Assembly (NCBI GenBank): GCA_947169385.1
Contig: CAMVPR010000020.1
Span: forward strand, 1 to 50,186
DNA from: an uncultured Lachnospiraceae bacterium
GTDB lineage: Bacteria > Bacillota > Clostridia > Lachnospirales > Lachnospiraceae
Length of the DNA stretch: 50,186 nucleotides
Direction: 5' to 3'
The notes beneath the pieces were generated by a model that saw nothing but the letters and a program-made list of their open reading frames with translations, was not told the DNA's origin and ran no database searches. Shown here one piece after another: positions 26,525-35,943 of this stretch (positions within the stretch are counted from its first letter, which is position 1; the number at the start of each line of letters is the position of its first letter). Both the position numbers and the translations under genes were made by a program.

Positions 26525-27739
26525 ATGAAAGAATATACTAAATCAAGAAAATTAGACAATGTTTGTTACGATATTAGAGGCCCTGTTATGGACGAGGCTA
26601 ACAGAATGATAGCCGAGGGTATGGATGTTTTGAAACTTAACATCGGTAACCCTGCACCATTTGGATTTGAGGCCCCTGATGAGATCATCAAGGATATGAT
26701 TATGAATCTTAGAGATTCGGAAGGATACTCAGATTCTAAGGGACTTTTCTCAGCTCGTAAGGCTATCATGCAGTATTGTCAGCTTAAGAAGATACCTAAT
26801 GTCGATGTTGATGATATTTATACGGGTAATGGTGTAAGTGAGCTTATAACCATGTCAATGCAAGGTTTGTTGGACAGCGGGGATGAGATATTGGTTCCTA
26901 TGCCTGACTATCCGCTTTGGACTGCTTCGATTACTTTGGCAGGCGGAACAGCGGTTCACTATGTTTGTGATGAGCAGGCAGAGTGGTATCCTGACATTGA
27001 CGATATCAAGAGCAAGATTACTCCTAATACCAAGGGTATTGTTGTGATCAACCCTAACAACCCTACCGGAGCTTTGTATCCGAAGGAATTGTTGCTTGAG
27101 ATATGCGAGATTGCAAGACAGAACAATCTTATTATATTTGCAGATGAGATATATGACAGACTTGTTATGGACGGACTTCAGCATACAGCTATTGCATCTC
27201 TTTGTCCTGATCTCTTTACTGTGTCATTTAACGGACTCAGTAAGTCACACAGAGTTGCGGGATTCAGAGTTGGCTGGATGTGTTTAACCGGAGACAAGTC
27301 TAAGGTTAAGGGATATATTGAAGGCTTGAAGCTTTTGTCATCAATGAGACTTTGTTCTAACGTTCCTGCTCAGAGTATTGTGCAGACTGCTCTTGGCGGA
27401 TATCAGAGTGTGGACGAGCTTCTTCTTCCGGGCGGCCGTATATACGAGCAGAGAGAGTATATTTACAGCGCTCTTTCAAGTATTCCGGGAGTTTCGGTTG
27501 TTAAGCCTAAGGCAGCATTTTACATTTTCCCTAAACTTGATATAGAGAGATTCAATATCACTGATGACGAGCAGTTTGCTTTGGATTTCCTTAAGAATAA
27601 GAAGATATTGGTTACTTGCGGTACAGGATTTAACTGGCATATGCCTGACCACTTTAGAATTGTGTATCTGCCTAATATGGAGACTCTTAAGACCTCTATG
27701 GTTAGATTAAGAGATTTCTTGAGTGATTATAGGCAGTAA
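26525..27739 (+). CDS. alaA: class I aminotransferase, AlaA-type (glutamate-pyruvate)
   Basis: 404 residues from the ATG at 26525 (gaaagg about 12 bases upstream; the ATG at 26513 would overlap that site). The PLP Lys is K240 in FNGLSKSHRVAGFR; the NPNNPTGALYP segment and FADEIYDRL with the PLP-contacting Asp are present. It resembles the enterobacterial alanine-forming transaminase AlaA over its full length, including VCYDIRGPV, LNIGNPAPFGF and ALGGYQS. Its likely role is alanine from pyruvate and glutamate, in keeping with the surrounding ilv/leu genes; substrate range is inferred. Confidence 0.88.
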   Translation: MKEYTKSRKLDNVCYDIRGPVMDEANRMIAEGMDVLKLNIGNPAPFGFEAPDEIIKDMIMNLRDSEGYSDSKGLFSARKAIMQYCQLKKIPNVDVDDIYTGNGVSELITMSMQGLLDSGDEILVPMPDYPLWTASITLAGGTAVHYVCDEQAEWYPDIDDIKSKITPNTKGIVVINPNNPTGALYPKELLLEICEIARQNNLIIFADEIYDRLVMDGLQHTAIASLCPDLFTVSFNGLSKSHRVAGFRVGWMCLTGDKSKVKGYIEGLKLLSSMRLCSNVPAQSIVQTALGGYQSVDELLLPGGRIYEQREYIYSALSSIPGVSVVKPKAAFYIFPKLDIERFNITDDEQFALDFLKNKKILVTCGTGFNWHMPDHFRIVYLPNMETLKTSMVRLRDFLSDYRQ

Positions 27740-27792
27740 TATCAGTTGATTATATCGGTGCATTGATAATCGGAGATGGAGGGGAGAGCTAC

Positions 27793-30135
27793 ATGGCCAA
27801 CGACAAGCTTAACATTGGGTTGATAGTATCAGAACTTGCTGATTCTTACGACCGTGCTGTTTGTAACGGAGCAGTACTCGGTGCTGAATATAAAGATGTC
27901 AACCTGTTTATATTCCCGGGTAGATACTTAGGCACAGAGTACCATGACAAAGAGCGCAGTTCTTTCGATTACCAATATAATACTATTTTCGACCTTCCAA
28001 CCTTAGGCAATATGGACGGACTTGTTATTGCGCTTGGGACTATCGGTACATTGTTAAATGATGACGACAAGATGCGTTTCCTCAGTAAATACGACAATAT
28101 CCCTATTGTCCTGGTCGGTTCGGAGATTGGCGGATACAGTAACGTTGTTGTTGACAATCGCTCGGGACTAAGAGAGACATTAGAGCATTTGATTGTCAGC
28201 CACAAGGTTAGTAAGCTTGGTTTTTTAAGCGGACCTAAGACCAATATTGATGCACAGGAGAGACTGGGAGTATACCAGGACGTTATAAGGGAACGCGGTT
28301 TAGATTTAGATGACAGTTACGTAGCCTATGGTAATTTCTCTGAGTATAGCGAGGAGGTTACCCTGGAGTTACTTAACAGGCATCCGGATATTCAGGCGAT
28401 AGCCTGCGCCAACGACCAGATGGCAATTGGTGTTTATAAGGCCATAGAGAGCCTTGGTAAGAAGCCGGGTGTTGATATATTTGTTACAGGTTTTGACGAT
28501 GCACCGTGCTGTATGGAGCTGGTTCCTAATCTTACGACAGTCAGTGCTGACCCGAGCGCGATAGGACAGCAGGCGGTACTTGACATAGTCAACCAGATTG
28601 AGGTTAAGATGGAGACGCACAGCGTCGTTCCGAGCAACATGGTTCAGAGAGGATCATGTGGTTGCAATGTATTTACCGGTGCTGACCTAGATGACGAAGC
28701 CGGTGCTTTGCTTAAGAATGCTACAGATTCTAAAGCGACGATAGAGATTTTGGTCGACAAGTTATTCTGTCGATTAAGCAAGAGTGCGCCACATATTGTT
28801 GAGGTCAGGGAGCAGTTTAAGAGCTTCTTATCAGATATCGTCGATATGTACGACAAGGGAGAGCTTAACGATTATAATCGAGAGATAGTAGCCGATCGGT
28901 TTATTGAGATGAAGGACAGTGTCGGACATTATATAAGTGTTGAGAATATACTTAGATCATTTGAACTCTTTACTGAGAAGGTGTTTAATTCTCACGATGA
29001 TTCGGATAAGCATAGATTTGATATTGTAAGGCTTAGCGGTGGTTTCTACAGACATTTGCGTGCGCATAACAGAGCTGAGTTTAAGCACAAAGACAGGGAT
29101 ATAGATGAGCTCAACAACCAGATTAACAGGTTCACACAGGATATGCTCATATATGACCACGATGACGATGCGATTTACTGGACTGTTATAGATAAGCTTT
29201 CAAGATTGCACATGCACTCAAGTTATTTATACCTTTACAAGAGGCCGATTATACATCGTCAGGAGGACGAGTGGGTGATACCTAAGTATTACTACCTTAA
29301 GGGGTATCACGATAAAGAAGAGATTTATTCGCTTGCAGACAAGGATCAGAAGGTGTTGTCCAACTCAATATTCAGGAATGATTTTCTTCCGGATGACAGA
29401 AGATATACAATGGTTGTTTCGCCACTTTACTCGGCGTTAGAACAATATGGACTGCTTATTTCAGAGGTTGATCCGGATTATTTTGATTTTGTAAAGCCTA
29501 TTACTAACCAGTTGTTTTCTGCGATTAAGATTATACATCTTCTTAAGGAACAGGCTGTTACACAAGGCAAGCTTCAGGCGAGTCTCAGGAAGATTCAGGA
29601 GAGCAACGTTAAGCTTGATGAGGCGGCTAAGGTTGACGAGCTTACGGGTATATATAATCGCCGTGGGTTTAGTATTAAAGCTAATCAGCGCATCAGCATG
29701 CCTAGAAATCAGGGAAGTAAGATGTTAGCTGTGTATGCGGATATGGATAATCTAAAGTTCGTCAATGATAAGTTTGGTCACGAAGAGGGAGATTATTCAC
29801 TTAAGTTCATTGCAGATGTGCTTAAGAAGGCGTTTAAGAGCAAGTCTATTGTAGCCAGGATGGGTGGAGATGAATTCGCTGTTCTTGCCTATATTGACGA
29901 TGAGATCGATATTGAGAACAAGTTAAGAAAGCGTATCAATAAGATAGTCTACGATATGAATAAGGCAAATGATAAAGAATACTACATAGGTATCAGCTTG
30001 GGATTTTATGAATTTGCCTGCTCTAAAGATTTAGATATTCTGCATATTATGGATACTGCAGATAAGAGACTCTATGAGGAGAAGAAGAGCAAAGTTAAGA
30101 TCCTTTACAAAAAAGATATGAAGGATACCTTCTAG
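27793..30135 (+). CDS. cytosolic LacI-type-sensor diguanylate cyclase (intact GGDEF)
   Basis: 780 residues from the ATG at 27793 (ggagggga 7-14 bases upstream). Residues 1-290 form a type 1 periplasmic-binding/LacI-like ligand domain without a DNA-binding helix-turn-helix or signal peptide (LNIGLIVSELADSYDRAVCN; ACANDQMAIGVYKA; FVTGFDDAP), closed by QRGSCGCN. A helical/GAF-like middle follows, and a GGDEF domain opens with LTGIYNRRGF. The catalytic sequence GGDEF is intact at 691-695, with YADMDNLKFVNDKFGHEEGD for metal and substrate. No membrane helix. It probably makes c-di-GMP in response to a small cytosolic ligand. A degenerate paralogue is encoded at 31195. Confidence 0.93.
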   Translation: MANDKLNIGLIVSELADSYDRAVCNGAVLGAEYKDVNLFIFPGRYLGTEYHDKERSSFDYQYNTIFDLPTLGNMDGLVIALGTIGTLLNDDDKMRFLSKYDNIPIVLVGSEIGGYSNVVVDNRSGLRETLEHLIVSHKVSKLGFLSGPKTNIDAQERLGVYQDVIRERGLDLDDSYVAYGNFSEYSEEVTLELLNRHPDIQAIACANDQMAIGVYKAIESLGKKPGVDIFVTGFDDAPCCMELVPNLTTVSADPSAIGQQAVLDIVNQIEVKMETHSVVPSNMVQRGSCGCNVFTGADLDDEAGALLKNATDSKATIEILVDKLFCRLSKSAPHIVEVREQFKSFLSDIVDMYDKGELNDYNREIVADRFIEMKDSVGHYISVENILRSFELFTEKVFNSHDDSDKHRFDIVRLSGGFYRHLRAHNRAEFKHKDRDIDELNNQINRFTQDMLIYDHDDDAIYWTVIDKLSRLHMHSSYLYLYKRPIIHRQEDEWVIPKYYYLKGYHDKEEIYSLADKDQKVLSNSIFRNDFLPDDRRYTMVVSPLYSALEQYGLLISEVDPDYFDFVKPITNQLFSAIKIIHLLKEQAVTQGKLQASLRKIQESNVKLDEAAKVDELTGIYNRRGFSIKANQRISMPRNQGSKMLAVYADMDNLKFVNDKFGHEEGDYSLKFIADVLKKAFKSKSIVARMGGDEFAVLAYIDDEIDIENKLRKRINKIVYDMNKANDKEYYIGISLGFYEFACSKDLDILHIMDTADKRLYEEKKSKVKILYKKDMKDTF

Positions 30136-30164
30136 TAGGAGATTGCTGAAAGGATGATAGCGGG

Positions 30165-31163
30165 ATGTTAAATGGGATCATCGAAAAGTTAACCGGAATT
30201 GTTGACTTTATTACGGGAACATGGCTTAAGACAGCGGGTGGCAAGCAGAAACGCCCTGCTGACAACTTATGTGGATTCCTATGGATTGTCGGCGCGATAC
30301 TTCTGATAATTGATTTATTTATCAGGAATATTCCGATGTTGGTTATCGGTATAGTGCTGATTGTGTATGGAATTATCAGGTGCTTCTCACCACTTTCTAT
30401 ACATGATGGCGAGAACAAAGCATTTGAAGCAATGTGCGCAGGACTTCTTAATCTTATGAAGACTTTGGGAGGCTTTTTCAAGAAGAAGGCCAAGGAGATT
30501 AAGGAAGCCGACAAGAAGAAAGTGGTTAACGGAGTCAAGGAGAAGATTGATTCGGCTAAGGAAGCCAAGATTAAGAAGGAAGAGGCCAAGAAGGCCGAAG
30601 AAGCCGAGAAGAAGGCAAGAGAGGATGCGCTTTGGGAAGCAAGAACTGCTGCAATGAACGCTTATAAGGCTAAGCGAGAGGGAAGAGAAGCCTCAGAGGC
30701 TGCTAAACCGGCTGTAAGCACGCCGGCACCTGCACAGGTTAGTACACCTGAGCCTACTCCTGCTAGTACGCCTGAGCCGGTTAGTACACCGGAACCTGTA
30801 AGAGCGCCTGAGCCGGCACCTGTCAGAACTCCGGAGGTCGCAAGTACCCCAGAGCCTGTTAGTGCACCTGCACCTGAGGTAAGAGTACCGGAACCTGAGC
30901 CTGTTAAAGCTCCAGAGCCGGCACCTGTTAAGACAGAGGTTAATACTACACCACCTGTTACAGAGAAGAAAGAACCAAACACCACAGAGCCTACAGAGGA
31001 TGACGAGCCTCATGTAGAGCAGCGAATCGGTGATAAGAGATATTATATATTTGATTGCCCTGGATGCTCTAAGAAGGTTAGAGTTCCTAACCGTGGTAAG
31101 AAGGGTAGAGTAGCTATCGTGTGTCCGGGCTGCAATACGAGATTTGTAAAGATGAGATGGTAA
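30165..31163 (+). CDS. membrane protein with Pro/Glu-rich stalk and zinc ribbon
   Basis: 332 residues. Two membrane helices (about 36-53 and 55-73), a Lys/Ala/Glu coiled-coil-like region (105-180), a low-complexity stretch of TPEP/APEP repeats (185-260), and a C-terminal zinc ribbon with C298, C301, C320 and C323 (FDCPGCSKKV...IVCPGCNTRF). The short loop between helices suggests both tails are cytosolic. No enzyme motif. It sits 29 bases after one GGDEF gene and 31 bases before its paralogue, so the three are probably co-transcribed and may work together; this is inference. Start after aaagga. Confidence 0.75.
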   Translation: MLNGIIEKLTGIVDFITGTWLKTAGGKQKRPADNLCGFLWIVGAILLIIDLFIRNIPMLVIGIVLIVYGIIRCFSPLSIHDGENKAFEAMCAGLLNLMKTLGGFFKKKAKEIKEADKKKVVNGVKEKIDSAKEAKIKKEEAKKAEEAEKKAREDALWEARTAAMNAYKAKREGREASEAAKPAVSTPAPAQVSTPEPTPASTPEPVSTPEPVRAPEPAPVRTPEVASTPEPVSAPAPEVRVPEPEPVKAPEPAPVKTEVNTTPPVTEKKEPNTTEPTEDDEPHVEQRIGDKRYYIFDCPGCSKKVRVPNRGKKGRVAIVCPGCNTRFVKMRW

Positions 31164-31194
31164 GTTGCATTTTCTATATTGGTGAGGTGAGACA

Positions 31195-33204
31195 ATGGAG
31201 AAGAGACTTAGAGTTGGATACTTTATTGACAGGGTCATTGAGGATTCTAACGAGAGAATTAAATATACTGACGATATGGGTTATTATATTGACGGACTTG
31301 CCAATGATTTTGCTCAGGGCGTGCTGTCCGGTGTGTTAGAAGGTGCAAGGGATTATGATGTTGACCTCTTTGTATTCCCTGGAAGGTACTTTCAGCCTGT
31401 TTATGTTGATGTCAAGAGACTTAATTATGAGTATCAATACGACCACATATTCCAATATGCCAATGAGAACAATATTGACATATTGCTTGTGCTCATGGGA
31501 TGCGTCGGAGATATTAAGCAGCAGGGCGAGAAGATGCGCCTTGTTTCCGAACTTAAGAAGAGAGGACTTCCCGTAATCACCATAGCTGCCGGAATCGAGG
31601 GTTATAACTCGATAATGTATGACAATGAGAGAGGCTTGATTAACGGAATCACTCATCTGATAACTGAGCATGGCAAAAGGAAAATCGGTTTTATGAGCGG
31701 TAGCAAGGACAATGAGGACGCAAGAATCAGATTAGAAGCATATAAGAAGGCGCTCGAGAAGTTTAAGATTCCTTATGATGAGTCTTTGGTAAGGTACGGC
31801 AATTTCACGGAATTTTGTGAAGAGCAGGTTGAGGAGCTTTTAGATGAGGGTGTCGATTCGATAGTATTTGCCAATGACCAGATGGCTTTAGGCGGATATC
31901 AGGTATTTAAGAGACTTGGCATTGTTCCGGGCAGGGACATAGCGGTCATGGGATTTGATAATGCTGAGATTGCAAAAGAGCTTATACCGCCACTTACAAC
32001 TGTCAACGCAGACCCTAAATCAATGGGATATGAGGCTGTTTTTGAGTGTTCAAGACACGCAAGGAACAAGAATATAGAAGACAGAAAGGTATTTACCCAG
32101 CTTCTTATCAGGCAGTCCTGCGGGTGCAATAAAGAGCACGAGGAATTTAGTGAAGCATTTGACATGGATGACGAGATATCAATTACATCCGCTGAAAGTA
32201 TCAATGCCAAGAGATACGCTGACAATGTGAGTATACTTGGTGCTGTAGAGCGGGATATGATGCTTTTGGACGGAAGTTCGGATGTTAATCTCGTTCAATT
32301 GGTGGATAAGTTTAAGAATATCGGTATAGAGTCAAGTTATCTCTACCTTTACGAGCACGCTAAGACATTTAGAGCCGGAGAACCATGGAAGAGCCCTAAG
32401 TCAATGTATCTTAAGGTTGTTCAAAAGGGCATGGAAGTTATGGTTGTCCCACCAAACAAGCAGATTGTGCTTTTTGAGGACATTCTAAACAATGAGTTTT
32501 ATCCCGTGGAAGGCAGGCATACCTATCTTATAATGCCTCTTTTTATGCAGGAGGAACAATATGGAGCGTTGGTATGCGAGATTAACGGTGACGACATAAC
32601 CATGATGCCTACGGTATGCTACCAGATGAGTCTTGCACTAAAGTTTATGTATATGCTTAAGAAGCAGGAGGAGACATCTAAGAAGCTTCATGAGAACAAC
32701 GCGGTATTGGAGAGTGTTTCTAAGAGAGACGATCTGACGGGAGTCTACAACAGGCGAGGTTTTGTTGCTGAGGCACAGGCGTTGCTTAAGGTAGCAAGTA
32801 ATGCAGGTAAAGAGATGGCAGCGTACTATGCAGATGTAGATTATCTTAAGACCATCAATGTTCAGTTTGGCCATGAAGAGGGAGACAGAGCCTTAGACAG
32901 TGCGGCCACTGTATTACAGAAGGTGCTCGGCCACGAAGGTGTTGTCGGAAGATTGGGCGGTAATGCATTTGTTGCGGTTATTCCTCTTGACGAGGGCAAG
33001 GATGGAGATTACTACATCGCAGCAATCAAGAAGGAACTCAAAGCGGTCAATCAGGCGTCAGAGAATCCATATCAGATAGGTGTTAGCTTAGGCGTTTCAA
33101 CATTTGTCTGTGATGATAATGTTGTACTTAAAGATATATTGTCGATGGCGGAGGATTCGTTATATCAGTTCAAGTACAACAGAGCTAAGAATATTCTGGT
33201 TTAG
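31195..33204 (+). CDS. LacI-type-sensor protein with degenerate GGDEF domain
   Basis: 669 residues, a paralogue of the 27793 protein. LacI-like ligand domain (residues 1-300: LRVGYFIDRVIEDS; FANDQMALGGYQVF; VMGFDNAE), the shared closing motif RQSCGCN, a middle domain, then a GGDEF fold opening LTGVYNRRGF. The active-site loop reads GGNAF (588-592) in place of GGDEF, and the substrate motif reads TINVQFGH where the partner has FVNDKFGH. Cyclase activity is therefore unlikely; it may be a c-di-GMP or GTP-binding receptor or a dimerisation partner. No membrane segment. Start after ggtgagg. Confidence 0.9.
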   Translation: MEKRLRVGYFIDRVIEDSNERIKYTDDMGYYIDGLANDFAQGVLSGVLEGARDYDVDLFVFPGRYFQPVYVDVKRLNYEYQYDHIFQYANENNIDILLVLMGCVGDIKQQGEKMRLVSELKKRGLPVITIAAGIEGYNSIMYDNERGLINGITHLITEHGKRKIGFMSGSKDNEDARIRLEAYKKALEKFKIPYDESLVRYGNFTEFCEEQVEELLDEGVDSIVFANDQMALGGYQVFKRLGIVPGRDIAVMGFDNAEIAKELIPPLTTVNADPKSMGYEAVFECSRHARNKNIEDRKVFTQLLIRQSCGCNKEHEEFSEAFDMDDEISITSAESINAKRYADNVSILGAVERDMMLLDGSSDVNLVQLVDKFKNIGIESSYLYLYEHAKTFRAGEPWKSPKSMYLKVVQKGMEVMVVPPNKQIVLFEDILNNEFYPVEGRHTYLIMPLFMQEEQYGALVCEINGDDITMMPTVCYQMSLALKFMYMLKKQEETSKKLHENNAVLESVSKRDDLTGVYNRRGFVAEAQALLKVASNAGKEMAAYYADVDYLKTINVQFGHEEGDRALDSAATVLQKVLGHEGVVGRLGGNAFVAVIPLDEGKDGDYYIAAIKKELKAVNQASENPYQIGVSLGVSTFVCDDNVVLKDILSMAEDSLYQFKYNRAKNILV

Positions 33205-33216
33205 GGAGGGAACAAT

Positions 33217-34512
33217 ATGAGTATTAAGAGAATCATTAAAAATGCAATCTGTGTAATGCTTTTACTTACTGTGATTATGCTTAACAGCGCTTGTGCGTCA
33301 GCATCGGGACAAGGCTTTACGACTACGACCAATGATGATGGAACACTCACGATTACTGAGTATACCGGTGATGCGGAGAATCTTGTGATTCCTGAGTCAA
33401 TCAATGGTGTAAATGTTACTGCGATTGCTGATAAAGCTTTTATGGCAAGTAACATTAAGACTTTAGAGGTACCTTCCGGTATTACTTCAATCGGAAGTCA
33501 GGCATTTGCATATGCTGTCAATCTTGAAAGCGTATCTGTCTTAGCGATGAATATTACCTATGGAAGCGATGTGTTTCAGGGTGACAAGGCATTGAACAAG
33601 GTTGCATATAAGCAGGATTCGACTACGGAAGCTTACTTTAAGGATTCTACAATCACTAAAGAGTTCATAGGTCCTTACCGTACTGCCGAATCAGTGAGCA
33701 TCAAGGTCAATGAGACAGCTGCTATTCCTGTTGAGAATGTAGTGGGCGAGGTTACATACAAGTCTACAGACGAGAGCATTGCCAAGGCTGTTGACGGCAA
33801 GGTATTGGGTGTGTCAGACGGTACAGCGGATATAACTGTTTCAACAGGCGAGGGTTCGATTACATTTAAGGTTACTGTAACAGGCCTTAAGATGACACCT
33901 GAGTTCGGTAAGGTGACAGTGGGATACGCTAAGCTTTATAAGTTAAGCGTTCCTGACGGAGATGAGGACAAAGTCGTTTGGACATCTTCTGATGAAAGCA
34001 TCGCTACTGTTTCTGACGGATTGGTTACAGGTGTATCGATTGGAAACGTCAATATATTTGCAGAGTATGCCGGCAAGAAGTATACAGCCGTTGCAAGTGT
34101 TGTAGAGAATAAGGTAACTCTTCCAAGCTACAATACCAACGCCAAGAAGTACAAGAGAGGTACGATGGGATATTCAACGGTTACCAAGACTGATTCAGGC
34201 TACAAGGTTACCGGACATTTTATCAACGGAACCAAGAACAAGGTAAGCTACATTAAGAATATTACTTTCAAGGTTATGGTTAACGGCAAGGTGGTTGCTT
34301 CTAAGAAGATTAAGAAGCTTAAGGTCAACGCCAAGGGCAAGACAACCAAGGCGATATCGATAACATTTGCCAAGAGTAATACCAAGTCAGAAGTAGACTT
34401 GACTGCGGCAGGACCTAGCAAAGTATCGGTTACAAGTACCGGTGGCAAGTTCTACTATACCAAGACCAAGACTATTACCAAGACTGTTACCAAGGAAGTC
34501 AAAAAGAAGTAA
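33217..34512 (+). CDS. exported LRR_5 / Ig-like (Big_2) surface protein
   Basis: 431 residues. Signal peptide (MSIKRIIKNAICVMLLLTVI, then MLNSACASASG). The Cys could be a lipid-modified residue, but the -3 position is Asn rather than Leu, so a lipoprotein call is uncertain. Residues 35-155 are two or three BspA-type LRR units (LVIPESINGVNVTAIADKAF). Two bacterial Ig-like folds of the Big_2 kind follow (STDESIAKAVDGKVLGVSDG; WTSSDESIATVSDGLVTGVS), then a basic Lys/Thr-rich C-terminus. Probably a surface or wall-associated protein; its ligand is unknown. Start 12 bases after the GGDEF paralogue with gggagg, hence likely in the same transcript. Confidence 0.85.
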   Translation: MSIKRIIKNAICVMLLLTVIMLNSACASASGQGFTTTTNDDGTLTITEYTGDAENLVIPESINGVNVTAIADKAFMASNIKTLEVPSGITSIGSQAFAYAVNLESVSVLAMNITYGSDVFQGDKALNKVAYKQDSTTEAYFKDSTITKEFIGPYRTAESVSIKVNETAAIPVENVVGEVTYKSTDESIAKAVDGKVLGVSDGTADITVSTGEGSITFKVTVTGLKMTPEFGKVTVGYAKLYKLSVPDGDEDKVVWTSSDESIATVSDGLVTGVSIGNVNIFAEYAGKKYTAVASVVENKVTLPSYNTNAKKYKRGTMGYSTVTKTDSGYKVTGHFINGTKNKVSYIKNITFKVMVNGKVVASKKIKKLKVNAKGKTTKAISITFAKSNTKSEVDLTAAGPSKVSVTSTGGKFYYTKTKTITKTVTKEVKKK

Positions 34513-34525
34513 TCAATTATACAAC

Positions 34526-34554
34526 TTGCAAATATTTGTCAAATGTTATATGAT
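34526..34554 (+). promoter_or_regulatory. predicted promoter of leuB
   Basis: TTGCAA (34526-34531), 17-base spacer, TATGAT (34549-34554), 55 bases before the leuB ATG. The -35 is the same hexamer as in the leuCD promoter at 23151. Confidence 0.75.
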
Positions 34555-34608
34555 ACAGTATGCATTTTATTATTTTAACAGATATCGATTGAAAGGAAGT
34601 TTTATAAA

Positions 34609-35694
34609 ATGAATTGTAATATAGGCGTAATTAAGGGAGACGGAATAGGTCCTGAGATAGTTGATGAGGCTATGAAGGTTCTTGATAAGGTGGCAGAAGT
34701 TTATAATCATACCTTTAATTACGAGCAGCTCTTGATGGGTGGTATTTCTATTGATACTTACGGAGTACCGCTTACAGACGAGACCATCGAGAAGGCCAAG
34801 GCTTCAGATGCTGTTCTTATGGGTTCTATCGGTGGAGATACAACTACATCACCATGGTATAAATTAGAGCCTTCACTTAGACCGGAAGCCGGACTCTTAA
34901 AGATTCGTAAGGCTCTTAATCTGTTTGCTAATTTAAGACCGGCTTATCTTTATAATGAGCTTAAGCGCGCGTGTCCTTTAAGAGATGACATTATCGGCGA
35001 TGGCTTTGATATGCTTATTATGAGAGAGCTTACGGGTGGCCTTTACTTTGGAGAGAGAAGTACTAAAGAAGTTGATGGCAAGATGACCGCTGTTGATACT
35101 CTTACATATAATGAAGATGAGATCAGACGTATTGCTATCAAGGGATTTGATATCGCTATGAAGCGTAATAAGAAGGTTACCTCTGTTGACAAGGCGAATG
35201 TTCTTGATTCATCAAGATTATGGCGCAAGGTTGTAGAAGAGGTAGCTAAGGATTATCCTGAGGTTACATATGAGCATATGCTTGTAGATAACTGTGCTAT
35301 GCAGCTTGTAAGGAATCCAAGACAGTTCGATGTCATTTTGACTGAGAATATGTTTGGAGATATTTTGTCAGATGAGGCAGCTATGGTTACAGGTTCTCTA
35401 GGAATGCTTTCATCGGCATCGCTCAATGAGACCAAGTTCGGTCTTTATGAGCCTAGCCACGGTTCAGCTCCTGATATTGCAGGTCAGGATATAGCGAACC
35501 CGATTGCTACGATTCTTTCGGCTGCTATGATGCTTAGATTCACATTTGACCTTGATAAAGAGGCAGATGCTATTGAGGAAGCTGTTAAGCAGGTATTGGC
35601 AGATGGTTATAGAACGGGTGACATCTATGATGAGGGTTCAACCAAGGTTGGATGCTCTAAGATGGGCGACCTTATCGCAGAGAGAATTAAGTAG
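34609..35694 (+). CDS. leuB: 3-isopropylmalate dehydrogenase
   Basis: 361 residues. It oxidatively decarboxylates 3-isopropylmalate with NAD in leucine synthesis. Family signs are [29 protein letters not shown], the [11 protein letters not shown] substrate loop, and [20 protein letters not shown]. Start after gaaaggaag. Followed by a 249-base spacer filled with three palindromic repeats, then ilvD. Confidence 0.97.
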   Translation: MNCNIGVIKGDGIGPEIVDEAMKVLDKVAEVYNHTFNYEQLLMGGISIDTYGVPLTDETIEKAKASDAVLMGSIGGDTTTSPWYKLEPSLRPEAGLLKIRKALNLFANLRPAYLYNELKRACPLRDDIIGDGFDMLIMRELTGGLYFGERSTKEVDGKMTAVDTLTYNEDEIRRIAIKGFDIAMKRNKKVTSVDKANVLDSSRLWRKVVEEVAKDYPEVTYEHMLVDNCAMQLVRNPRQFDVILTENMFGDILSDEAAMVTGSLGMLSSASLNETKFGLYEPSHGSAPDIAGQDIANPIATILSAAMMLRFTFDLDKEADAIEEAVKQVLADGYRTGDIYDEGSTKVGCSKMGDLIAERIK

Positions 35695-35699
35695 TTATT

Positions 35700-35749
35700 G
35701 TAGCGGAGCACATTGTGCTCCATATATGGCGAACGATGTTCGCCGCTAC
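35700..35749. repeat. two-hairpin gtag...ctac palindromic repeat (inverted copy)
   Basis: ggagcacattgtgctcc (35705-35721) and ggcgaacgatgttcgcc (35728-35744) between gtag and ctac arms. Hairpin order is reversed relative to 23000-23048, that is, the opposite orientation. Confidence 0.9.
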
Positions 35750-35771
35750 GGATGATAGTAAAGTATAAAAT

Positions 35772-35838
35772 ATGTCATTCTGAGCGAAGCGAAGAATCTT
35801 AAAAAGATCCTTCGTCACTGCGTTCCTCAGGATGACAT
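35772..35838. repeat. tgtcat...atgaca modular repeat
   Basis: tgtcat (35773-35778), then tctgagcgaagcgaagaatc, aagatccttcgtcactgcgt, tcctcag, then atgaca (35832-35837). Opposite orientation to the copy at 23055-23121. Confidence 0.88.
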
Positions 35839-35847
35839 GATATACTT

Positions 35848-35897
35848 GTAGCGGAGCACATTGTGCTCCATATAGGGCGAACGATGTTCGCCGCTAC
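35848..35897. repeat. two-hairpin gtag...ctac palindromic repeat (second copy in this spacer)
   Basis: Nearly identical to 35700-35749 and in the same orientation; the two copies flank the tgtcat...atgaca element symmetrically. This could be a composite unit or recent duplication. Confidence 0.9.
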
Positions 35898-35943
35898 AGA
35901 TGTCACAATAATTAATATTTAAGATAGAAAGAAGGAGTTACTA

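Noticed and set aside
30693-31238. 181-residue minus-strand open frame
   Set aside because: It is the antisense shadow of the low-complexity TPEP/APEP repeat region; composition is Arg/Cys/Leu-rich nonsense and there is no ribosome-binding site.
33217-33310. Lipoprotein signal at the start of the LRR/Ig-like protein
   Set aside because: A Cys follows the hydrophobic core, but the preceding residues (LNSA) lack the usual Leu at -3; kept as uncertain within the gene entry instead of a separate call.
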